From NCBI RefSeq assembly GCF_946481715.1, contig NZ_CAMLOV010000201.1:1-9364 (forward strand): 9,364 nucleotides of DNA, written 5' to 3'. The notes beneath the pieces were generated by a model that saw nothing but the letters and a program-made list of their open reading frames with translations, searched no databases and was not told where the DNA came from. How positions within the stretch are numbered: position 1 is the first letter of the stretch; each line of letters begins with the position of its first letter. Both the position numbers and the translations under genes were made by a program. This document shows positions 1 to 6,340 of the stretch, piece after piece. This DNA is from an uncultured Mucilaginibacter sp. GTDB lineage: Bacteria; Bacteroidota; Bacteroidia; Sphingobacteriales; Sphingobacteriaceae.

Positions 1-1095
1 AGTAAAGGTGCTGAATGCCGGGAAAAGTACGTAAAGCAAAACTACACCAGCCACTAAGGAAAATAGTGTAATAATGCCGGCTTCCATAATAAACTGCACA
101 AAGAGCTGGCCGCGTACGGCACCCATTACTTTACGTACCCCAATTTCGCGCGCCCGCTCTGCCGACCGTGCGGTAACCAGGTTTAGGAAGTTGACACAGG
201 CTAAAAGCAACAACACCACGGCTACAATGCCTAAAATGTAAATATACTTTATGCTTCCGGCTGCTTCCAGGCTATATAGGGCGGTTGAATATAAATGCAC
301 ACTGGTAAGTGGCTCCAGCGTGTATAAAGTAACGGCATCTTTGTTTTGCTCTTTCAGGATGTTTTTGATGTATGCGTTCATCTTAGCCTGCAGCGCGCTA
401 ACATTAGCATCGGGTTTTAATAAAAAGTAGGAATAGTTACTTGCCGAGTTCCACCTAAGTTCTTTAATACCCGGCATAATGGCCGAATTGGCTATCATAT
501 CAAACTTTATTTGCGAATACGCCGGTACATCTTCTATCACCCCGGTAACCATTAGGTTATGGTCTTCGTTTACTTTCAGCACCTTACCTATCGCATCATC
601 ACTGCCAAAATATTTTTTTGCGGTCGATTCGCTGATCACAATGGATGAGGGGCCTGACAGGGCCTCGTTTGGATTGCCTTTGATGAAATTAAAACTGAAT
701 ACCTTAAAAAAGGATGCATCGGCAGCCAGCATACTTTTCTCGTTAAATATCTTGTCGCTGTACGCTACTGCGGCCGGCCCGTTGCCCGAGTAGTTAAACA
801 CACGTACGCCATCTGCAATTTCGGAAAATTCCTGTTTGTAAACGGGTACTACTGCGGTTTGGGTAACGGCAAGGTAACGGCCCTCTTTATCATCTGCCGA
901 TTTATAATTATACGCCACCCTGACTATTCTGTCTGCCTTATCGTGGAAACGGTCGTACCGTAACTCGTTAATCAGGTATGTAGCAAGTAAAAGGAAACAG
1001 CATATGCCAACGGCCAGCCCGGCTATGCTGATAAATGAAGTGGCCTTGTTTTGCAACAAGTTGCGCCACGCTGTTTTTAGGTAATTCTTAATCAT
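1..1095 (-). CDS. MacB/FtsX-type ABC transporter permease, 3' part cut by window edge
   Basis: An open frame runs without a stop from ATG at 1095 to the left edge (365 codons, translated by hand). It begins MIKNYLKTAWRNLLQNKATS, matching the N-termini of the three complete paralogs beside it, which fixes the start. A first membrane segment spans about residues 20-42. A MacB-type periplasmic domain follows (about 45-280), with the family motifs FFKVFSFNFIKGN (129-141) and STAKKYFG (157-164). The first FtsX domain starts with a membrane segment at about 285-305, the cytoplasmic signature ERAREIGVRKVMGA (313-326), and the next membrane segment from about 332. By comparison with its neighbours about 430 residues are missing: the rest of FtsX domain 1 and the whole second half. 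It is an inner-membrane permease presumed to work with a separate ATPase; the substrate is unknown. It is the last visible gene of the cluster. The leader has no Shine-Dalgarno sequence; an A-rich stretch and a repeat copy lie just before the ATG. Confidence 0.93.
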   Translation of the reverse strand, partial: MIKNYLKTAWRNLLQNKATSFISIAGLAVGICCFLLLATYLINELRYDRFHDKADRIVRVAYNYKSADDKEGRYLAVTQTAVVPVYKQEFSEIADGVRVFNYSGNGPAAVAYSDKIFNEKSMLAADASFFKVFSFNFIKGNPNEALSGPSSIVISESTAKKYFGSDDAIGKVLKVNEDHNLMVTGVIEDVPAYSQIKFDMIANSAIMPGIKELRWNSASNYSYFLLKPDANVSALQAKMNAYIKNILKEQNKDAVTLYTLEPLTSVHLYSTALYSLEAAGSIKYIYILGIVAVVLLLLACVNFLNLVTARSAERAREIGVRKVMGAVRGQLFVQFIMEAGIITLFSLVAGVVLLYVLFPAFSTFT

Positions 1096-1104
1096 ATTAT
1101 TTTT

Positions 1105-1207
1105 GATTACACCGATTATTTAAATTGATTACACCGATTCTATTTTTTGATTTCACCGATTGATTTTTTTGATTACACCGATTGTTATTTAATTGATTAC
1201 TCCGATT
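1105..1207 (-). repeat. Five direct repeats of AATCGGTGTAATC with about 22-bp period
   Basis: On the plus strand the 13-mer GATTACACCGATT occurs at 1105-1117, 1127-1139 and 1171-1183. One-mismatch copies lie at 1149-1161 (GATTTCACCGATT) and 1195-1207 (GATTACTCCGATT). Start-to-start distances are 22, 22, 22 and 24 bases. The spacers (9, 9, 9 and 11 bases) are T-rich and not conserved. In the direction of transcription the array lies between the palindrome after the upstream permease and the start codon of the partial permease, its last copy ending 9 bases before that ATG. The same unit occurs in the other two inter-permease gaps. It could be an expanding non-coding repeat, a protein-binding array (22 bp is about two helical turns) or a translation leader. 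Sequence and spacing are certain; the function is not known. Confidence 0.9.
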
Positions 1208-1211
1208 GTTT

Positions 1212-1287
1212 AGCCCCCTCTAAATCTCCCCCGGAAGGGGAGACTTTTTTTAAAGCCCTCCCTTCCGGGGAGGGTTTGGGTGGGGCT
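1212..1287. repeat. 76-bp two-armed palindromic intergenic element, copy 1
   Basis: This is an imperfect palindrome with AGCCCC at the left end and GGGGCT at the right. Each arm is itself a hairpin: TCTCCCC/GGGGAGA (1225-1231 with 1237-1243, 5-base loop) and CCCTCCC/GGGAGGG (1256-1262 with 1268-1274, 5-base loop). The two arms are also largely complementary to each other across a T-rich centre, so either two small hairpins or one long one can form. The right end shares its last base with the TAA stop of the upstream permease (1287-1289). A near-identical copy lies at 6263-6340. The design resembles REP/BIME-type elements moved by RAYT transposases; no such transposase is in the window. On the plus strand the left arm plus the T-run at 1245-1251 looks like an intrinsic terminator, but no plus-strand gene needs one. 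Confidence 0.88.
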
Positions 1288-3683
1288 TATTCACTCTTCA
1301 AACTCTTCACGGGGTTAGCTACAGCTGCTTTTACCGATTGGAAACTGATAGTGAGCAAGGCTATACAAACCGATAACACTGCCACAAACACAAATGTGCC
1401 CCAGGTAATATCAATGTGGAAGGCAAAATCTTTCAGCCACAAATTCATGGCGTACCAGGCAAGCGGCCAGGCTATCAGGTTTGATATCAGTACCAGTTTT
1501 ATAAAATGGCCCGACAACAGCAGCACAATATTTTGTACCGAAGCGCCCAGTACCTTGCGCACCCCTATTTCTTTAAACCGTTTTTCGGCAGAGAACGATG
1601 CAAGGCCAAACAAGCCCAGGCACGATATTAAAATAGCTAAACCCGCAAGTATGCCTACTATTTTGCTAACCTGGTTATCGGCCCGGTAAACCTCGGCAAA
1701 ATGGTCGTCGAGGAACTCGTACTCAAATGGGTGGTCGGGGTTAACTTGCTTCCAGGTGGCTTTTATAAACTCAACAGCTTCTTTTGCCTTGCCCCCTTTA
1801 ATTTTAACGGAGACAGTACGGAAACCCCATTCACTTTGGTTTACGATGAATAAATTCTCTACCTTATAATGCAGCGAATTAAAATTAAAGTTTTTGGATA
1901 TGCCGGTGATAACGCCGAGCGAATCGTACCCAAAGCGCTGGCCGATGAGTGAGGCTTGGGTAGCCTTGGGCTGATCTTTCAAAAGCTCGTTGGCCATGGC
2001 TTCGTTGATGATGTATTCGCGGCCATTTGCCGATTTTTCCGACGAGAAGTTCTTCCCTTCTGCCATTTTTATGCCGTATACCTTTAAGTAATCATTATCA
2101 ACTATAAGTTGCGTTGCGGCCATATTCCTTACCGGTGAATCGTTATACTTAAAGTCGACACCTGATTGGTCTAAATGGCTCCCCAGCTGATCCTGCGATG
2201 CGGTAACACCGGCAACAAGTGTATTGCCCAATAATTGTTGTTTAAATACCTGGTACTTTTGCCCGGAAATCCTGTCGAGCGGGATGGTTACCATCTGCTC
2301 GCGGGTAAAGCCCGGGTCTTTATCCTGCATAAATTTTAACTGCTTCACCACAAATACTGTGGCTATCATTAAAAACACAGCACTGGTAAATTGGCCAACA
2401 ACCAATACGTTGCGTAATCCCCCTTTATTTTTACCGGTTTCTATTGAGCCTTTTAAAACCTTAACCGGCTGGAAAGACGACAGGAATAAGGCAGGGTAAA
2501 CGCCCGACAGGGTGCCTACGCCAATAGTAGCCAACAAAATAAGCGGCAAAAACAATGGCTTGCTTAAAACCGGCAGGGATATATCGCGCAGGCTGAGGTT
2601 ATTTACGTAAGGCAAAGCCAGTTGTACCAGGGCAATGGCGAATAATAAGGCCAGCAGCGATAACAGGATAGTTTCGCCCAAAAACTGTAAAGCCAGCTGG
2701 GGCCGGTTGGCGCCGATAGATTTACGGATGCCCACCTCTTTGGCCCTATCGGCAGAACGGGCTGTAGATAAGTTCATGAAGTTTACGCAGGCAATCACCA
2801 GCACAATGATGGCTATAATGGCAAAGAGGTTGGTTGATTTTTGGTCGAACTTTCGGAAATTCAAATAATCCAGCCCAATTTCTGTAGAGCCTGCATGCAC
2901 CTCTTTAAGTGGTAAATAAAACAGTTCGTAAAATTTCCAGTTATCGCCATTCATGTGCTTTTTAAGGAAATTGGGCATCTTTGCATTAAAGGCCGCTAAA
3001 TTGGTACCGGGTGCTATTTTTAGATAGGTATTGAGCCAGTTGCCGCCCCATCTATCCATCCATTTTTGATGAATACCGGCCAAGGAATACAAAGCATCAA
3101 ATTGCAACTGCGAGTTTTTTGGCGCATTAGCCATCACTGCGGTTACGGTAAATTTTACCGTATCGCCACCGTAATGATTTATCACTTTGCCAATCGGGTC
3201 TTCCTTTCCAAAAAGTTTTTCGGCGGTTTCCTGCGTAATGGCTATGCTATTTGGTTTTTTAATGGCATCAAAGGCGTTACCTTTTATAACCTCAAAATTG
3301 AAGATGTTTAAAAATGATGAATCGACCGCAAATACCTGCGGCACAAAAATTCGTTTTTCGTTGTAAGTGAGCTGGTATTTGCCGTCCCACTTCACACGGG
3401 TATAATCTTTCACCTCAGGGAATTCGGCTTTTAGTGCTGGTGCCATGGGATACATGGATAATGCTACCTTTTGCGAAGCTGCCATGCCGGGGAATTTTTG
3501 CACCTCGTTCAGCCGCACAATATCTGCACCATGGAAGCTATCGAAGCTTTTCTCGTACGATACAAATAGCATGATCACAATGCAGGCTGCCATACCAACA
3601 GCAAGCCCCACTATATTTATAACCGACGAAATTTTGTTCTTCCACAGGTTACGCCAGGCGATTTTGAAATAGTTTTTATACAT
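1287..3683 (-). CDS. MacB/FtsX-type ABC transporter permease (798 aa)
   Basis: This is a complete permease of the MacB/LolC/FtsX family in the ~800-residue double form. Predicted order: TM1 (about 20-43), periplasmic domain 1 (about 45-283) with FLNIFNFEVIKGN (124-136) and TAEKLFGKEDPIGK (153-166), TM2-TM4 (about 284-305, 332-358, 377-402), TM5 (about 425-447), periplasmic domain 2 (about 450-670), and TM6-TM8 (about 672-697, 717-745, 760-781). Both cytoplasmic FtsX signatures are present: DRAKEVGIRKSIGA (312-325) and KRFKEIGVRKVLGA (701-714). The C-terminus NPVKSLKSE is shared with the two upstream paralogs. There is no Walker A motif or other ATPase motif, so a separate ATP-binding protein is required. 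It is the most diverged of the three complete copies; the DRIYRV-like motif after TM1 is reduced to ADIVRLNE. The ATG at 3683 fits the family start (MYKNYFKIAWRN). The leader lacks a Shine-Dalgarno sequence and has seven A residues between the last repeat copy and the start. The substrate is unknown. Confidence 0.96.
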   Translation of the reverse strand: MYKNYFKIAWRNLWKNKISSVINIVGLAVGMAACIVIMLFVSYEKSFDSFHGADIVRLNEVQKFPGMAASQKVALSMYPMAPALKAEFPEVKDYTRVKWDGKYQLTYNEKRIFVPQVFAVDSSFLNIFNFEVIKGNAFDAIKKPNSIAITQETAEKLFGKEDPIGKVINHYGGDTVKFTVTAVMANAPKNSQLQFDALYSLAGIHQKWMDRWGGNWLNTYLKIAPGTNLAAFNAKMPNFLKKHMNGDNWKFYELFYLPLKEVHAGSTEIGLDYLNFRKFDQKSTNLFAIIAIIVLVIACVNFMNLSTARSADRAKEVGIRKSIGANRPQLALQFLGETILLSLLALLFAIALVQLALPYVNNLSLRDISLPVLSKPLFLPLILLATIGVGTLSGVYPALFLSSFQPVKVLKGSIETGKNKGGLRNVLVVGQFTSAVFLMIATVFVVKQLKFMQDKDPGFTREQMVTIPLDRISGQKYQVFKQQLLGNTLVAGVTASQDQLGSHLDQSGVDFKYNDSPVRNMAATQLIVDNDYLKVYGIKMAEGKNFSSEKSANGREYIINEAMANELLKDQPKATQASLIGQRFGYDSLGVITGISKNFNFNSLHYKVENLFIVNQSEWGFRTVSVKIKGGKAKEAVEFIKATWKQVNPDHPFEYEFLDDHFAEVYRADNQVSKIVGILAGLAILISCLGLFGLASFSAEKRFKEIGVRKVLGASVQNIVLLLSGHFIKLVLISNLIAWPLAWYAMNLWLKDFAFHIDITWGTFVFVAVLSVCIALLTISFQSVKAAVANPVKSLKSE

Positions 3684-3691
3684 ATTTTTTT

Positions 3692-3769
3692 GATTACACC
3701 GATTACATGTTGATTACACCGATTCTATTTGCACCGATTATTATTTGATTGCACCGATTAACACCGATT
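3692..3769 (-). repeat. Degenerate AATCGGTGTAATC repeat cluster before the 798-aa permease
   Basis: Plus-strand perfect copies of GATTACACCGATT lie at 3692-3704 and 3712-3724 (20 bases apart) and a one-mismatch copy, GATTGCACCGATT, at 3747-3759. Partial copies sharing only the CACCGATT core end at 3739 and 3769. The copy nearest the gene ends 8 bases before its ATG. This gap has no palindromic element. The remainder, 3770-3808, up to the TAA of the upstream permease, holds only a loose CAAGAC/CAAGAGTC-like run on the minus strand, and I see no gene or clear structure there. The repeat is real; its role is unknown. Confidence 0.85.
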
Positions 3770-3808
3770 CGTCTTGATTCCTGACTCTTGTTGTCTTGCA
3801 TCTAATTC

Positions 3809-6220
3809 TTACTCACTCTTCAAACTCTTTACCGGGTTTACCAGCGCGGCGGTTATGGCTTTGTAACCAACCGTTAGCCATGCAATAATGATGGATAGCG
3901 ATATGGTTAGCACAAAAATGCCTGCGCCGGGTTTTATGCGGTAAGTAAAGGCTTGCAACCATTGTTGCATAAAGTACCAGGCCAGGGGGGCGGCAATTAC
4001 AAAAGCCACTACAATAAGCATGGTAAATTCCTTAGAAAAGAGGTAAACTATATTGCCAACAGATGCGCCTAAAGTTTTGCGGATACCAACTTCTTTGGTG
4101 CGCTGCACCGCCATAAACGATACCATGCCATACAAACCAAGGCAGGATATAAATATGGCGATACCCGCAAATATTTTGTAGAGCTGCGAAAGCTGATCTT
4201 CCTTTTTATAGAAATCGGCTATTTTATCATCCAAAAACTTGTATTCGTAAATATTATCGGGGAAGGTGCGGCTCCATATATGTTCTATATTGGCAAGCGT
4301 TTGCTTAATATTGGCGGGCTTTAGTTTGATGTTGGCAAGTTCGTATTGGTCTTTCCAGGCACCCATTATTACCGGTGGTACCTGGTCGCGCAGCGATACG
4401 GTATTAAAATCCTTCACTACGCCAACAATGCGTGCCACCCGCTCGCCCCATATGCTGATGTTTTTACCAATAACGTCTTTAGCATCTTTTACGCCAAGGC
4501 TTTTCACCATTGCCTCGTTAACTACAAACTCCCTAAGCGTATCGCTTTTGATGTAAGAGCGGCCGGCAACAAATGCCATACCGTATAGTTTAAAATATTC
4601 GGCGTCGGCCCATTTTAAACTGGCCTTTGTTTCGGCACTTTCTGCCGCGTCGTTATAATTAAAGCTTGTGCCCCAATTCTTATCATCCGAGGGGCTACCA
4701 TAACTTAAGCTAAAATCCTCCACGCCGGGTTGTTGGATAATTTCGTTATGCAGTGCATTTAGTTTAAGGCGGGTAACGCTATCCGAAGGTAAAGGCACGG
4801 TTATTACCGCGTTTTTATCGAAACCGAGCGAGGAGTTTTTAAAATGATCGAGCTGGTTTATTACTACAATAGTTGCAATTACCAAAACCTGTGCTATGCC
4901 AAATTGCAAAACCACCAAACTGCGCCTGAGCGTAATGCCGCTGCTTTTGGTAGTGCTGATCTTATTTTTTAATGCCGCTATAGGGTTAAAACCGGAGAGC
5001 ACCACAGACGGGTAAAGCCCGGATAAAAGCGTAACGCCTATTACAACAGCAACCAGGAACAGCACGATATCGGTATTTGCCCAAAAATTTGCGTTCAGCT
5101 TCACTTCCAGCAGGTTGTTTAATGATGGCAATGCAGCCTCGCTCAGGGCAATTCCTAACCCTACCGAAATAAGGGTAATAATAAAAGTTTCGCTAATGAA
5201 TTGAAAAATAAGCTGCCGACGGCCACTGCCCAATACCTTACGGATACCAACTTCTTTAGAACGGTTTACCGCCTGCGCCGTAGCAAGGTTTATAAAGTTA
5301 ACACAGGCAATTACCAACAGGAAAACCCCGATAAGGCTGATGGTTTTGATAAGGTCCTTACTAAATACCTGCCCGCTAAAAATTGGTACTTTACTATCGT
5401 AATGCATATCGGTAAAGGCCTGCAGTTTCAAAAAGTCCTGGTTTTTCTTTTCTGGCTTATACTTTTTTACAAATGAGCTTAAAAAGCTGTTGAAACTGGC
5501 AGCGCTTACCTTATCAGGCAAAACAATAAAGCAATTGTGAGCGCTAAGGTTACTTCCCCAATCGGTGAGGTTTCGTAAATAGCCTGTGTTTTTGATTGTG
5601 CTGTACGATACCGCAATATCTATCGGCAAGTCGGTATTGGCGGGATGATTTTTAAGTACGCCCGTAACTTTCAAGTCTATCGCATTATCGCAACGTACCG
5701 TTTTACCAACAGCGTCCTGCCATTTACCAAAATATTTTTCTGCAACGCGCTGCGAAAGGATAACGGTATTAGGTTCGGTTAATGCACTTTGCTTATCGCC
5801 GCCCAACCATTCAAAATCAAATATTTTAAACATTTGCGGCTCGGCAAAATACACGTCGTCGTCGTTGAATTTCTTTACCTGCCCGGTATGCTCATCGGCA
5901 ATGTTCATTTGCAGGTTGTAGTTATTGAACACGGAGGCCACTTGAGGCAGCTGCGCATAATCAACCCTAAGCGCAGGCGCAACAGGCATGGGTACGCCGC
6001 CTTTATATTTTATGCCATCGGGGGTGTGCCTTTCGGTAATAACCCGGTAGATACGATCTTTTTTGGCATGGTAATCATCAAAACTCGTCTCGAAATTTAC
6101 CACCAAAAATATGAGCAGGCAGGCGGCAATACCAATGCCCAGGCCTGTGATATTTATAATAGTATAGCTTTTATTGCGAAGCAGGCTGCGCCATGCTGTT
6201 TTTAGGTAGTTCTTTAACAT
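3809..6220 (-). CDS. MacB/FtsX-type ABC transporter permease (803 aa)
   Basis: This complete permease has the same two-half architecture as its neighbours. Predicted TM1 is at about 20-42; periplasmic domain 1 (about 45-288) includes DRIYRV (55-60), MFKIFDFEWLGGD (130-142) and the AEKYFG motif (160-165). TM2-TM4 lie at about 290-312, 340-365 and 384-409, TM5 at about 433-455, periplasmic domain 2 at about 460-680, and TM6-TM8 at about 683-705, 730-750 and 767-786. FtsX signatures are NRSKEVGIRKVLGS (319-332) and QRTKEVGIRKTLGA (706-719). It is closest to the 808-residue permease upstream: their last 123 residues align without a gap and share YKIFAGIAIFISCLGLYG. The ATG at 6220 gives MLKNYLKTAWRSL, the family start. 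There is no ATPase domain, and the substrate cannot be inferred. It probably sits in the same transcript as its neighbours, but the repeat-filled gaps leave room for internal promoters. Confidence 0.96.
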   Translation of the reverse strand: MLKNYLKTAWRSLLRNKSYTIINITGLGIGIAACLLIFLVVNFETSFDDYHAKKDRIYRVITERHTPDGIKYKGGVPMPVAPALRVDYAQLPQVASVFNNYNLQMNIADEHTGQVKKFNDDDVYFAEPQMFKIFDFEWLGGDKQSALTEPNTVILSQRVAEKYFGKWQDAVGKTVRCDNAIDLKVTGVLKNHPANTDLPIDIAVSYSTIKNTGYLRNLTDWGSNLSAHNCFIVLPDKVSAASFNSFLSSFVKKYKPEKKNQDFLKLQAFTDMHYDSKVPIFSGQVFSKDLIKTISLIGVFLLVIACVNFINLATAQAVNRSKEVGIRKVLGSGRRQLIFQFISETFIITLISVGLGIALSEAALPSLNNLLEVKLNANFWANTDIVLFLVAVVIGVTLLSGLYPSVVLSGFNPIAALKNKISTTKSSGITLRRSLVVLQFGIAQVLVIATIVVINQLDHFKNSSLGFDKNAVITVPLPSDSVTRLKLNALHNEIIQQPGVEDFSLSYGSPSDDKNWGTSFNYNDAAESAETKASLKWADAEYFKLYGMAFVAGRSYIKSDTLREFVVNEAMVKSLGVKDAKDVIGKNISIWGERVARIVGVVKDFNTVSLRDQVPPVIMGAWKDQYELANIKLKPANIKQTLANIEHIWSRTFPDNIYEYKFLDDKIADFYKKEDQLSQLYKIFAGIAIFISCLGLYGMVSFMAVQRTKEVGIRKTLGASVGNIVYLFSKEFTMLIVVAFVIAAPLAWYFMQQWLQAFTYRIKPGAGIFVLTISLSIIIAWLTVGYKAITAALVNPVKSLKSE

Positions 6221-6226
6221 TTTTTT

Positions 6227-6259
6227 GATTACACTGATTACAAATTGATTACACCGATT
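6227..6259 (-). repeat. Two AATCGGTGTAATC-type repeats before the 803-aa permease
   Basis: Plus-strand copies GATTACACTGATT (6227-6239, one mismatch) and GATTACACCGATT (6247-6259, perfect) are spaced 20 bases apart. The first ends 6 bases before the start codon, those six bases being all A on the coding strand. The pair lies between the palindromic element and the gene, the same order as in the 1096-1286 gap. Confidence 0.85.
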
Positions 6260-6262
6260 AAA

Positions 6263-6340
6263 AGCTCCCTCTAAATCTCCCCCGGCAGGGGAGACTTTAA
6301 TTTTAAAGCCCTTCCTTCCGGGGAGGGTTTGGGAGGGGCT
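6263..6340. repeat. 78-bp two-armed palindromic intergenic element, copy 2
   Basis: This is a second copy of the element at 1212-1287, differing at a handful of positions, mainly in the T-rich centre. Left-arm hairpin: TCTCCCC/GGGGAGA (6276-6282 with 6288-6294; loop CGGCA instead of CGGAA). Right-arm hairpin: 6309-6315 with 6321-6327, with one pair lost by a C-to-T change relative to copy 1. The right end GGGGCT again overlaps the first base of the upstream gene's stop complement, so element and stop codon abut in exactly the same way as in copy 1. Transcribed from the minus strand it would put a strong G/C-rich structure directly behind the stop codon, which could protect the upstream mRNA or slow read-through; this is inference. 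Confidence 0.88.

Noticed and set aside
1105..1207. CRISPR array
   Set aside because: The repeat unit is only 13 bases and the spacers are 9-11 bases and T-rich, far from CRISPR dimensions, and no cas gene is present.
1212..1287. Palindrome as an intrinsic terminator for the permease transcript on the minus strand
   Set aside because: On the minus strand neither hairpin is followed by a T-run of useful length (only CTTT after the first), and another permease follows on the same strand.
1147..1689. Plus-strand frame of 180 codons crossing the repeats, palindrome and 3' end of the 798-residue permease
   Set aside because: It is built from translated repeat and palindrome sequence plus antisense permease sequence and has no family resemblance.
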